The notes below the pieces were generated by a model. That model did not search any database and was not told the origin of the DNA. It worked only from the letters and a program-made list of their open reading frames with translations. Of a stretch of 42,712 nt of DNA, positions 1 to 8,952 are shown piece after piece; position 1 is the first letter of the stretch, and each line of letters starts with the position of its first letter. The translations under genes were made by a program, and so were the position numbers. Location: NCBI GenBank assembly GCA_910574715.1, contig CAJTCH010000045.1, forward strand, positions 1 to 42,712, given 5' to 3'. This DNA comes from Lachnospiraceae bacterium. GTDB taxonomy: Bacteria; Bacillota; Clostridia; Lachnospirales; Lachnospiraceae.

Positions 1-2
1 AA

Positions 3-110
3 ATGAAAACTGTCCGTAGTGTCAGTATAAATGGAACACGAAAAAAATACACAACGGAACTTACGCCATTTCAAAAAGACATATATGAGTTATATGGGCT
101 GACACCTTAA
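3..110 (+). CDS. C-terminal tail of a gene cut by the window edge, possibly a transposase
   Basis: An open frame runs from the left edge to a TAA at 108-110 and gives 35 residues ending in a charged, Tyr-rich tail (TELTPFQKDIYELYGLTP). An ATG at position 3 exists but has no visible ribosome binding site, so the gene very probably begins outside the window. The tail resembles the C-termini of IS4/IS1634-type transposases, but this rests on recollection of the style of such tails and not on a catalytic motif. The neighbouring AraC gene looks 5'-truncated at the same place, which would fit an insertion. Confidence 0.35.
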   Translation: MKTVRSVSINGTRKKYTTELTPFQKDIYELYGLTP

Positions 111-140
111 ACATGTGTATAATTTGAACGGGATTTTAGG

Positions 141-992
141 ATGTATGTAACGAAGGGAAGCTGCCTGATCTATGCAGACGGACAGGAATTCTGTCTGAGG
201 GAGCGGCAGTTCATCTTCCTGAATGCCGATGTCCTGCACCAATTGTCCATCCCTAAGGGCCGGCCCTGTTCGATCCTGAACCTGGAATTCTCTTGCCTTC
301 GTTCAGAGACAGACATCTGCTTAACCGGATTAGCCGACGAGAGTCCTTCCTTTTCAAGGTTCATTAGCCGCCCCGGAGAATATTTCGCCGGAAATGATAC
401 AGGCCATCTGGGATATTCTCTGAAAGACCTGATCAATCAATTGAGAACTAACACCCCTTTCAAGAATGATGTGCAGGATCTGTCGGATCACTACAGTCCC
501 GACCAGAAATGCCTGATCCGGCTGCTGTTCTTCCGAATGATGCTGGAGCTCTCCAAATGTGTGCTGGACCACAGCAAGAATACCGGTATGCTCTACCTGA
601 AAAAAGCCCGTGATTACATCGCCTCTCACTTGACAGAGGAGATACGGATCCCCGCGCTTGCAGAACACGCCGGTATCAACAAATCATACCTGCAGTCCTT
701 GTTCTCCAAGTATATGAACTGCACTATCACAGATTACATTAACCGCAAACGGCTGGAGCATTCCGTCTTCCTCCTGGTCAACAGCTCGCTCTCCATCACG
801 GATGTGGCGTTCCAATCCGGTTACAACAGCCGTCAGCATTTCGGAAGCACCTTCGAGAAATATTACGGGATCAGCCCGCGCGCCTACCGCCAGCTTCACG
901 GTAAGAACATGAATCCTTCCACCGGGGATGATTATTACTACATAGCGACAGACGGCACCTGGACAAATATGCCCTTAAAAACAAGCATATAG
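141..992 (+). CDS. AraC-family transcriptional regulator, probably 5'-truncated
   Basis: The C-terminal part (about residues 153-252) is a typical AraC/XylS DNA-binding domain with two helix-turn-helix units; the second includes the ITDVAFQSGYNSRQHF signature and ends in GISPRAYRQ. The N-terminal part is an AraC-type cupin, but the frame begins inside it: MYVTKGSCLIYADGQEF corresponds to an inner strand of the sensor domain. Codons upstream of the ATG still read as related protein (FERDFR) until a TAA at 120-122. Family members usually carry some 20-40 more residues. No good Shine-Dalgarno precedes the ATG. I infer that the original 5' end was lost, perhaps to the element ending at 110, and that the product may lack ligand sensing. 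Confidence 0.75.
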   Translation: MYVTKGSCLIYADGQEFCLRERQFIFLNADVLHQLSIPKGRPCSILNLEFSCLRSETDICLTGLADESPSFSRFISRPGEYFAGNDTGHLGYSLKDLINQLRTNTPFKNDVQDLSDHYSPDQKCLIRLLFFRMMLELSKCVLDHSKNTGMLYLKKARDYIASHLTEEIRIPALAEHAGINKSYLQSLFSKYMNCTITDYINRKRLEHSVFLLVNSSLSITDVAFQSGYNSRQHFGSTFEKYYGISPRAYRQLHGKNMNPSTGDDYYYIATDGTWTNMPLKTSI

Positions 993-994
993 AA

Positions 995-1056
995 GCGGGG
1001 AGCACAACACCCTGGATTCACTCCGGTTCGCGTTCCCCGCCATTTCATTTTGCATT
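995..1056 (+). terminator. Hairpin and T-rich tract after the araC-like gene
   Basis: GCGGGGA at 995-1001 pairs with TCCCCGC at 1034-1040 just after the AraC stop, followed by a T-rich stretch (CATTTCATTTTG). The loop is long (32 nt), so it is not a textbook terminator. It lies between two converging genes and may serve both. Confidence 0.5.
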
Positions 1057-1058
1057 AT

Positions 1059-3137
1059 TTATTTTGTCAGGAGCATCATAACTTCATTACTTCTCTGAAC
1101 GAACGCCGTCATCTCCTCCGGGTTCAGCGGCTTATGCGCCAGCATCGCCAGATCGTACAACTGCTTGCAGATAATGGATACATTCTCATGTTCCTTGTTG
1201 TCAACTACAAACTGTACCAGAGGATGGTTCGCATTCAGAATCAAGGTACAGTCGCCTCCCATATCCATGCCGCCCATATTACCCATGCCGTACATCTTCA
1301 TCATCTCTTGCATACGGCGGCTCTGCTCGGACAGAGTGATCATGGACGCCACCTTCTCGTCTTTGAGCTTCTCGATCTTCACATCTAACTTGTCATTGCC
1401 GAGCTCTTTGCGGAAGATCCCAATCAGGCTGTCAGCCGTCGCCTTGAAGGCTTCTTTATCCTCTTCTGCAACCTCTTCCTTCACATTCTCCGTCACATCC
1501 GCATCAATCCTCTGGAAACGGATAGTCGGATTCTTCTGTTCTAACTGCGTGATAAACGGAGAATCAATATTGTGGCTTAAGATCACCGCATCCTGTCCCT
1601 GATTCCTGAACATGTTGATATACTGGCTCTGCTGGATCTCATCCGTCACATAGTAGATGGTCGTCTTGATCTCTTCTACCTTGTTCTCATCTGTATTCTC
1701 ATCGCCACTGCCTTCGGCTTCATCCTTCTTATCGTTCGGCTCAACAACCTCGCCGCCGTTCTCCTCAATACAGTCCTTAAGCGTCAGATACTTGCTGTCA
1801 ATATTCTTGAACAGGATCGCATCCTTCATCTTGTCACAGAATTTTTCATCCTTCAGGCAGCCAAACTTGATAAACGGGCTGATATCATCCCAGTATTTTT
1901 CGTAATCCTCTCTCTTCGTCTTGCACATTCCGGAAAGCTTGTCAGCCACCTTCTTGGAAATGTAGTCGGCGATCTTATTGACGAATCCGTCATTCTGCAG
2001 CGCACTTCTTGATACATTCAGCGGCAAGTCCGGACAATCGATCACGCCCTTTAACACCATCAGGAATTCCGGAATGACTTCCTTGATATTATCGGCGATA
2101 AATACCTGGTTGTTGTATAGCTTAATGGTTCCTTCGATCGAATCATACTCCGTATTGATTCTCGGGAAATATAAAATTCCCTTCAAATTAAACGGATAAT
2201 CCATGTTCAGATGGATCCAGAACAACGGCTCCTTGTAATCTAAGAATACCTTGCGGTAGAACTCCTGATAATCCTCGTCAGAACAGTCGTTGGGGTGCTT
2301 GGTCCACAGCGGATGGATATCACTTAAGGAGACCGGACGCTTATTGATCTTCACCTTCTCTTTGGCAGGTTCTACCTCAACCATCTCTTTTTCGCCGTCT
2401 TCATTCTCCTTCTCCTCCATCTTGGCTTCCTCATGGATATGCTCGACAACCACATCATCATCCTTCAAGTCTGCCTCGTCGATGGTCTCATACTCCTGCT
2501 CTGCATTCGCCTTGGAGAGGAAAATCTCTACCGGCATGAATGAACAGTATTTCTCAATGACCTCTCTAACGCGGTATTCGTTAGAGAACTCCAAACTGTC
2601 GTCGTTCAGGAACAGGGTGATCTCTGTTCCCACGCCTTCCTTATTGCCTTCATCCATCTCATACTCGGTGCCGCCGTCGCTTACCCAGTGTACCGGCTTC
2701 GCTCCTTCTCTATAAGAAAGCGTATCGATATGGACCTCATCTGCCACCATGAACGCAGAATAGAAACCAAGTCCGAAATGACCGATCATGTCGTCTTCTG
2801 TCGTCTTGTCTTTGTATTTCTCAAGAAACTCTGTCGCACCGGAGAATGCGATCTGCGTGATATACTCTTCCACCTCTTCGGCCGTCATACCAAGTCCGTT
2901 GTCGGTGAACTTCAACGTCTTCTCTTCCGGATTCACTTCTATCTTGATAGACGGTTTGTAATCATCCGGCAACTGATATTCTCCCATCATATCCAGTTTC
3001 TTTAACTTCGTGATCGCATCGCATCCGTTAGATACCATTTCACGTGCGAAAATATCATGGTCGGAATATACCCACTTCTTGATGATCGGGAATATATTCT
3101 CACTGCTGATTGATAAATTACCTTTTTTTGCTGCCAT
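1059..3137 (-). CDS. htpG: Molecular chaperone HtpG (Hsp90 family)
   Basis: A cytosolic ATP-dependent chaperone of 692 residues, longer than the usual ~620-640. The GHKL nucleotide site is visible at the N-terminus: Asn37 in REMVSNGCDA, DNGLGM at 79-84 and GHFGLGFYS at 119-127. The middle domain (about 270-450) and C-terminal dimerisation domain follow. Two acidic inserts stand out: a Glu/Lys-rich linker at about 211-266 between the N and middle domains, and an acidic stretch at about 459-490. I place the start at the ATG at 3137, preceded by AGGAG at good spacing, rather than at the upstream GTG at 3146. The gene is a single transcription unit with its own promoter and a CIRCE operator, so HrcA control of the heat response is expected. 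Confidence 0.97.
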   Translation of the reverse strand: MAAKKGNLSISSENIFPIIKKWVYSDHDIFAREMVSNGCDAITKLKKLDMMGEYQLPDDYKPSIKIEVNPEEKTLKFTDNGLGMTAEEVEEYITQIAFSGATEFLEKYKDKTTEDDMIGHFGLGFYSAFMVADEVHIDTLSYREGAKPVHWVSDGGTEYEMDEGNKEGVGTEITLFLNDDSLEFSNEYRVREVIEKYCSFMPVEIFLSKANAEQEYETIDEADLKDDDVVVEHIHEEAKMEEKENEDGEKEMVEVEPAKEKVKINKRPVSLSDIHPLWTKHPNDCSDEDYQEFYRKVFLDYKEPLFWIHLNMDYPFNLKGILYFPRINTEYDSIEGTIKLYNNQVFIADNIKEVIPEFLMVLKGVIDCPDLPLNVSRSALQNDGFVNKIADYISKKVADKLSGMCKTKREDYEKYWDDISPFIKFGCLKDEKFCDKMKDAILFKNIDSKYLTLKDCIEENGGEVVEPNDKKDEAEGSGDENTDENKVEEIKTTIYYVTDEIQQSQYINMFRNQGQDAVILSHNIDSPFITQLEQKNPTIRFQRIDADVTENVKEEVAEEDKEAFKATADSLIGIFRKELGNDKLDVKIEKLKDEKVASMITLSEQSRRMQEMMKMYGMGNMGGMDMGGDCTLILNANHPLVQFVVDNKEHENVSIICKQLYDLAMLAHKPLNPEEMTAFVQRSNEVMMLLTK

Positions 3138-3188
3138 CCTTATCACTCCTACCTCATTTTATAAATATTCTTCAATAACCTAACAGAT

Positions 3189-3217
3189 ATGATAATACGG
3201 CAGGTTTTAAAAGTCAA
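3189..3217 (-). promoter_or_regulatory. htpG sigma-A-type promoter
   Basis: On the minus strand a -35 box TTGACT (3212-3217) is separated by exactly 17 bp from a -10 box TATCAT (3189-3194). It ends about 50 bp before the htpG ATG and sits immediately next to the CIRCE repeat. Confidence 0.75.
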
Positions 3218-3224
3218 TAGAAAA

Positions 3225-3251
3225 TTAGCACTCTTTTTTAGTGAGTGCTAA
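3225..3251. promoter_or_regulatory. CIRCE operator (HrcA-binding inverted repeat)
   Basis: A perfect TTAGCACTC-N9-GAGTGCTAA inverted repeat: left arm 3225-3233, 9-nt spacer, right arm 3243-3251. This is the consensus binding site of the heat-shock repressor HrcA. It lies 7 bp upstream of the -35 box of the htpG promoter, whereas CIRCE more often overlaps or follows the promoter. Confidence 0.95.
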
Positions 3252-3290
3252 CAAATTTCTTAAAAATATAAAATTTATATTAAATACATG

Positions 3291-5951
3291 CTATATGATA
3301 TCATTTTTTCTCATGAACAGCAGACCAAAGGAACCTGGACCGCAATTGCTTGCAATCGCAGAGGAAGCTTTTTGCAGATACACCCTTTCAAACGGACAGT
3401 ACTGCCGTACCAGATATTGGATATAGTCGAGCCTTTTCTCATCCATTCCGGCATATGTGATAAATAAAATACGCCTGTCGATATTCCTTGTATCCCGGAG
3501 TACCTTCCTGATATAGCGTTTCGCCACATGTTCAAAATTCCCCATCTCCATACTGCCGACGGACATCTTGCTCTTCCTGAGCACAATAACCGGATGCAGA
3601 AGCAGCGCGTCGCAGAGAACCTGTATCCGCTTGGAGATCCGCCCCGACCGGCACATCATATGCGTGCTGTCGATGATGAAATCAGAAGAAATATAATATC
3701 TGAGTCTCCTTACCGCGTCCACGATCTCATTCTTTGATGCATGATTCTCCGCCATGGAAACTGCACATAATACTGCAAGCCCCATACTGCTGGAGAGATG
3801 CCCGCAATCCAACACTGTAACATTCTCGAAAGACTTCGCAGCTTCCACCGCATTCCGATACCCTTCGCTGACATGACTTGCCATAGTGATATGGATGATA
3901 TTCTGCGCTTCCGTCAGCTTCTCCGCAAAGAATCTCTCATAATCTTCCACCTGCGGAGGCTCTGAACTGCCGTTATGCCCTTTCGACATATGCATCAGCA
4001 ATTCATCCGTCTTAATCTCTATCTCATCCAGGAAACGTCCCTCGTCTGTACGCACATAGTAAGGGCACACAGAGATTCGGTATTTCTCCTTGAACGATTC
4101 CGGAAGATCACATACACTATCCGTCGTAACCATTACAGAAAGCCTTTTGGCATGATCAAAGATCAGAACATCCTTCTCAATATCTACCTGTTTCGTCTCT
4201 TCGTTCAAGTGTACCAGTTCCTTAGGAAGGATGCTTAAGACGCCTGCCTCAAGCAGTGCGCCGCTGACTGGCTTGGCCAGGTACCCGCTGAAGCCTTCCT
4301 TGCGGTAGAGAAGCTGATTATCGCTTCCCGCATTAGCTGTCAGGGCGATTACCGGCACAGTCTGACACAGCCCTCCCGGCTGTGTACGCAGCGCATGGAA
4401 ACATTCTATTCCGTCCATCTCGGGCATCATATGGTCCATCAGAATACCGTCATAATACTGATTCTGTGTCAGCTTCAGGCATTCGGCGCCGCTTGAAGCC
4501 GTATCTATATGGATCTTTGTCGCCGCAAGCAGCTTACGCACAACCTCCAGGTTCATATCGTTGTCATCTACCACAAGAATATGTGCATCCGGCGCCTCGA
4601 AGCTCTGTCTGTAACGTTCCCCCTCATGGGCATGGGACCGGGAAGTAAGGGTAAATGTTCCCAGTTCCTTATCATCTATAATATCCTGCTCCAGCATGAT
4701 GATAAATGTCGACCCCTTGGTATATACGCTGTTGACGCTGATCTCGCCGCCCATCAGTTCCACTAGCTGCTGGACGATACTAAGTCCCAGCCCCGTTCCT
4801 TCAATATGGCGGTTCTTCTCCTCATCCACCCTGCGGAATGCATTGAAGATATAAGGAATATTCTCCTTCTTGACTCCCTGCCCAGTATCCTCCACAGAAT
4901 ACCAGACACGCACCCGGTTGAGCGTCAGACGCTCACACCGAATAGAAAGCGTAACGGAACCCTCGCTGGTATATTTTACGGCATTGTTGAGCAGATTAAT
5001 CAGGACCTGCTTAATCCGCACCTCATCTCCGCAGAGCATGCTGGGAATCGACGGATCCACATGGAGCTTGAATTCCAGTCCTTTCTCCTTAGCCTTTATC
5101 CATATCATATTGACGATCTCCGAAAAGAGCTTTCCCGTCTCATAAGAAACATTCACAATCTCCATCTTCCCCGATTTGATCTTGGACAGATCCAGTATAT
5201 CATTGATCAACGTGAGCAGCATCTTGCTTGCCCCCTGGATATTCCTTGCGTTCTCCGCAACATCTTCCGAAATATCTCCGCGCAGGATAATCTCGTTCAA
5301 TCCGATGATCGTATTGATCGGCGTACGGATCTCATGACTCATGCTGGAGAAGAAATGATTCTCCGCCTCATTTAGCTCTTCGATCTCTTTCTTCTGCTGT
5401 AAAGCAAGCTCATTCTCTTTCACATAGAGCCTATTCAGAAACATCAGCAGCACGCTTGTCAGCATTCCCACCAGAATAACAGACAACGAGGAATCAAAAA
5501 AGGACCTCTCCTGTGTATTCCTGGCAACAAGCTCCGGGAAATTAAAAGCCGTATAATAGCAACCCAGTATCTCTGACAAGCACAGAATGAAAAATGTGAT
5601 CATTCGCCTTCCTTCCAGAGTTATGCAGATATAGATAAAGCACAGTACGAACCATTCCGGCATCCCGCTGAAGAATCCGCCCGCCGAAAAGAAGCTGACT
5701 GGGAACAGAAGAAGCAGCAGCACCGATATGGCCGTTGCCCCTGTATGGATGCGGTCCTTACGGATACTCATCTTCACGATCAGCGACATAGCCGCAAGGC
5801 TTACCGCCAGTATTAACACATTCACGACACTCCTGCCCATGAGCAGTATGAACATCAACGCCAACATAGAGATGCCTGTGACAATGCGAAACATACGTTC
5901 CCGCAGACTGACCCTGTGGTCGAAGATGATTTCAAACCATTTTTTTATCAC
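3291..5951 (-). CDS. Membrane hybrid histidine kinase-receiver fused to a DegV domain
   Basis: 886 residues. Residues 20-175 form an N-terminal membrane region with about five or six helices. Next come a HisKA domain with the phosphorylatable His206 (SSMSHEIRTPINT), an HATPase domain (N box around N323, DTGQGV at 355-360, GTGLGLS at 385-391) and a receiver domain with Asp506 (ILMDHMMPEMDG). Residues 603-886 form a complete DegV/FakB-type domain: the TTDSVCDLP start (609-617), an MASHVSEGYRNA loop near 690, CRSGRIS (767-773) and the terminal GPGSFGLLFM. DegV proteins bind a fatty acid and, as FakB, present it to a kinase. The start is a GTG with AGGAGG upstream. The gene is last in an operon, 19 bp after the HPt-bearing kinase. 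The usual GxHxGPG histidine is replaced (SNCGPG). A lipid-sensing role for the output domain is inference. Confidence 0.9.
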   Translation of the reverse strand: MIKKWFEIIFDHRVSLRERMFRIVTGISMLALMFILLMGRSVVNVLILAVSLAAMSLIVKMSIRKDRIHTGATAISVLLLLLFPVSFFSAGGFFSGMPEWFVLCFIYICITLEGRRMITFFILCLSEILGCYYTAFNFPELVARNTQERSFFDSSLSVILVGMLTSVLLMFLNRLYVKENELALQQKKEIEELNEAENHFFSSMSHEIRTPINTIIGLNEIILRGDISEDVAENARNIQGASKMLLTLINDILDLSKIKSGKMEIVNVSYETGKLFSEIVNMIWIKAKEKGLEFKLHVDPSIPSMLCGDEVRIKQVLINLLNNAVKYTSEGSVTLSIRCERLTLNRVRVWYSVEDTGQGVKKENIPYIFNAFRRVDEEKNRHIEGTGLGLSIVQQLVELMGGEISVNSVYTKGSTFIIMLEQDIIDDKELGTFTLTSRSHAHEGERYRQSFEAPDAHILVVDDNDMNLEVVRKLLAATKIHIDTASSGAECLKLTQNQYYDGILMDHMMPEMDGIECFHALRTQPGGLCQTVPVIALTANAGSDNQLLYRKEGFSGYLAKPVSGALLEAGVLSILPKELVHLNEETKQVDIEKDVLIFDHAKRLSVMVTTDSVCDLPESFKEKYRISVCPYYVRTDEGRFLDEIEIKTDELLMHMSKGHNGSSEPPQVEDYERFFAEKLTEAQNIIHITMASHVSEGYRNAVEAAKSFENVTVLDCGHLSSSMGLAVLCAVSMAENHASKNEIVDAVRRLRYYISSDFIIDSTHMMCRSGRISKRIQVLCDALLLHPVIVLRKSKMSVGSMEMGNFEHVAKRYIRKVLRDTRNIDRRILFITYAGMDEKRLDYIQYLVRQYCPFERVYLQKASSAIASNCGPGSFGLLFMRKNDII

Positions 5952-5970
5952 GCAATGCTTCCTCCTGATA

Positions 5971-8541
5971 TCATAGTGTTATGTAGTCATGGATATTCCC
6001 GCAGACTTCTTCATACATGCGCAGCAATACGGAGTGATTCTCCCGAATATATTCTATATCCCCGTTTTTGCCTGCAAGTTCCAATGTCTTCGCATGCGCA
6101 GACAGCGTCTCTGCCCCAATCGTCAGAGACGTACTCTTCAACGCGTGAGCTTTGACCGCATAATCCGCCCAGTTCTCGGATTCATACAGTGCAATCAGCT
6201 CTTCTCTCTTCTCTTCACTCTGAGCGCAGAACATCCGCAGCATCTCCAGATAGAATTCTTCCTCTCCACAACAGTAGCCAAGTCCCATCTTCACATTGAC
6301 TCCAGCCTGCACAAGCTGCTCTTTCGGAAGGGAGGATACCAGTGTCTCCGCTTCCTCGGCAGCAGTATCCGCCGCATCGCCTGCCTGTTCTGTCTCTTCA
6401 TCTGCCGAGATGTCTTCCAAAAAATCAGCCTTGATATCCTGGCTCATTTCTTCGGCGGGCATATCCTTAAAACTATTCTCGGTCTTATATTGTATACATT
6501 CCTCAGGCAGCACCCGGCGCAGCACCCGTTCCAGAACGGAACGTTCGATCGGCTTGGGGATAAATTCTGTAAATCCCTCATTCCGGAACATCTCCCGCGC
6601 GCCGCTGACGGTATTGGCAGTCAATGCGATCACTGGCACATCCTGATACATTCCGTTATTGATCTCACGAAGCTGTTTCAATGTCTCTACACCGTCAAAG
6701 CCCGGCATCATATGATCCAGAAAGACGACTTCATAAGGAATCCTGCTGCAGCGTTCGATTGCTTCTCTTCCACTCTGGCAGATATCTACCTCCATCTCAT
6801 AACTGCCTAAGACACCTTTGGCAACCACCAGATTCATCTCCTCATCATCCACAGCCAGCGCCCGGACTCCCTCACAAGTAAACGGCATTCTGCCCACAGC
6901 CTGCGCATCTTCGAATCCATCCCCTCTTCCGGCTCCGCTTAACAGGTTCACAACCGACAGCGCCGAAAACGGCTTGTGGATCACTGACAGCCTGCTTCCC
7001 CTGCTTAAGGTATATCCCCGTTCCGAGATCACGACCACCCGAAGCGTATCCGCCAGCTTCTCATAATAATCCTGATACTCTTCATATTCGGCCTGTGCAA
7101 TAAATACATGAGTCAGCTTATAGCTGCGCTGCAATTTTTTCAGTCCTTCAAAATTATGAACCTGATATCCCTCGACACCAAGCCCCTCCACCATATGCAG
7201 AATCAATCTATCATAATAGCCTTTGACATCATCGCAGGAATATTTTTCCGGTCTGAAATAGCAGCCAATACAGAACTGATCCGCATTGGGAAGCACGATG
7301 CACGGAGACACGTCCGCCACTCCCTGCGGGACAGCTATATGAGCATGCAGTCCGTGCTGCCGTTCACTGTCAAAATGGACAAAGCCTCCCATCGCATTCA
7401 GAATCCCTCTCGCAATGGGAAGACCTAGCCCTAATCCTCCTGCGAAACGGCTGCTTCCTGTATCTGCCTGGTAAAATGCATCATACATCTGCGTAAGCTG
7501 GGATTCTGTCATGCCGATTCCTGTATCATAAATGTCTATGATCAGATTGATTCCATAGCTCTCCTGCCGATAGTCAATACAGACGTTGATACCGCCTTGT
7601 TCAGTGAACTTGATCGCATTCTCCACCAGGATCTTAAGTACATGGGAGATCTTCTCGGCATCTCCCACCAGAACCGCCGGCACCTTCGGATTGATATCAA
7701 ACACCAACTCAAGCTGGTGCCTTCCGCTCTGCATCCCCGTCATGGTGATCACATCATTCAGCACCGAAGTGATCATATATTTTTCCTTCACCGGAGTCAG
7801 CGTACCTTCCACGATCTCCGTATAGTCAAGCATATCGTTAATCTGGTTGGAGAGACGCTTACCTGCCAACTGTATGGACTGCATATCTGTCCGAATCTCC
7901 GGGGAAATATCCTTCCCCAGCGTAACCTCGCTGAGTCCGATCACCATGTTGATCGGAGTTCGGAGCTCATGGGAGACATTCGAGAGAAAATCGGCGTTCT
8001 GCCGTCCGGCCGTCTCCATCTTGGCAAAAGCAATGTCGTAGTACTTCCGCTGCTCCCTCCGTCTGTTGATCCAGAACTTTGCGAGCAATACCGCGCCTGT
8101 TGTCACTACAATACCAAGCCCCAGACGGATTATCTCCCAAATCTCCATATTATGAGAGATCGTATGCAGAATCAGGAAATGATACAGCACCGCAAATCCA
8201 TAAAGAGTCTCTATCATATACAGCATCCACTTTTTATCCAGCATAAATAAAGCAAGGACCATGATACATGCCACCCCCGGCATATCAAAAAGGCTGCTTT
8301 CATGCACTCCGAAAAAGAAGAACTCTGTCATCAGCAGTCCGGCGCACAGGTTCTCATAAAACCCTCCTGAGCCAAGCCTTGCAATATGTAGAAACCACAC
8401 ACTCAAATTGCTCATCATAAACAGCGGAACCATCCATAGCTCCCACGACATCACCATCGTGATCATTATCAATATCACACTGAACGCAGTGATGATGCCG
8501 GCCAGAAGCAAATGTCTGCCTGTCTGTCCATCCGTTCCCAT
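5971..8541 (-). CDS. Hybrid sensor histidine kinase with receiver and HPt domains
   Basis: 856 residues. Residues 10-155 are a membrane region of about five or six helices with very short loops. HisKA carries His191 (SNVSHELRTPINM); HATPase has VENAI (306-310), DTGIGM (339-344) and GGLGLGLP (368-375). Residues about 415-535 look like a degenerate receiver that lacks the phospho-acceptor but keeps a terminal KP motif. A true receiver follows with Asp609 (VFLDHMMPGFDG), and the C-terminus is an HPt domain with His799 (KAHALKSTS). The set is enough for an internal His-Asp-His phosphorelay. The start ATG overlaps the stop of the preceding receiver gene by one base (TAATG), which implies translational coupling. 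The input signal is unknown; no periplasmic sensor domain is visible. Confidence 0.92.
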   Translation of the reverse strand: MGTDGQTGRHLLLAGIITAFSVILIMITMVMSWELWMVPLFMMSNLSVWFLHIARLGSGGFYENLCAGLLMTEFFFFGVHESSLFDMPGVACIMVLALFMLDKKWMLYMIETLYGFAVLYHFLILHTISHNMEIWEIIRLGLGIVVTTGAVLLAKFWINRRREQRKYYDIAFAKMETAGRQNADFLSNVSHELRTPINMVIGLSEVTLGKDISPEIRTDMQSIQLAGKRLSNQINDMLDYTEIVEGTLTPVKEKYMITSVLNDVITMTGMQSGRHQLELVFDINPKVPAVLVGDAEKISHVLKILVENAIKFTEQGGINVCIDYRQESYGINLIIDIYDTGIGMTESQLTQMYDAFYQADTGSSRFAGGLGLGLPIARGILNAMGGFVHFDSERQHGLHAHIAVPQGVADVSPCIVLPNADQFCIGCYFRPEKYSCDDVKGYYDRLILHMVEGLGVEGYQVHNFEGLKKLQRSYKLTHVFIAQAEYEEYQDYYEKLADTLRVVVISERGYTLSRGSRLSVIHKPFSALSVVNLLSGAGRGDGFEDAQAVGRMPFTCEGVRALAVDDEEMNLVVAKGVLGSYEMEVDICQSGREAIERCSRIPYEVVFLDHMMPGFDGVETLKQLREINNGMYQDVPVIALTANTVSGAREMFRNEGFTEFIPKPIERSVLERVLRRVLPEECIQYKTENSFKDMPAEEMSQDIKADFLEDISADEETEQAGDAADTAAEEAETLVSSLPKEQLVQAGVNVKMGLGYCCGEEEFYLEMLRMFCAQSEEKREELIALYESENWADYAVKAHALKSTSLTIGAETLSAHAKTLELAGKNGDIEYIRENHSVLLRMYEEVCGNIHDYITL

Positions 8542-8900
8542 TATTTCTCAAACTCCTTTGCTACCCGTTTCATCAGCTCCTCCGGATAAAAAGGCTTCTT
8601 CAGGTAATTCACCGCTCCAAGCCTGATCGCGCTCATCACGTCATCCTCATAGCCCGATGCAGTCAGGAAGATCACCGGAACCTTGACCGGCAGCTCTTTC
8701 ATCCGCTCAAAGGTCTCTATACCATTCATATCTGGCATCTCAATATCGAGAAGTACAAGATCTATATTCTCAGTCTTAAGCTTATTAAGCGCTGCCTCGC
8801 CCGACTCCGCAAGAACCACGTCATACTGCTTCCCTAAGATCATCTTCGTCCTTACCAGATTCATTGAGTCATCATCCACCACTAAAATACGTTTCTGCAT
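8541..8900 (-). CDS. Stand-alone receiver-domain protein (CheY/Spo0F type)
   Basis: 119 residues, essentially only a REC fold. Acidic residues (VVDDDS) lie at the N-terminus, the phospho-acceptor Asp in LVLLDIEMPDMNG, a Thr in FLTASG and the conserved Lys in YLKKPF. No output domain is attached, so it can act as a phosphate shuttle or by protein contact. The ATG is preceded by GGAGG. It is the first gene of the operon with the two hybrid kinases, so it is the natural partner of the HPt domain encoded immediately downstream (inference from context). Confidence 0.92.
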   Translation of the reverse strand: MQKRILVVDDDSMNLVRTKMILGKQYDVVLAESGEAALNKLKTENIDLVLLDIEMPDMNGIETFERMKELPVKVPVIFLTASGYEDDVMSAIRLGAVNYLKKPFYPEELMKRVAKEFEK

Positions 8901-8952
8901 ATTGCCGCCTCCTATTTTACACTCTAAGATTACCTAACTTATTTTAATACCT

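Noticed and set aside
1050..3005. Several open frames on the plus strand across htpG
   Set aside because: They are shadows of htpG. They show no domain sense and no RBS, while the minus frame is a full-length known protein.
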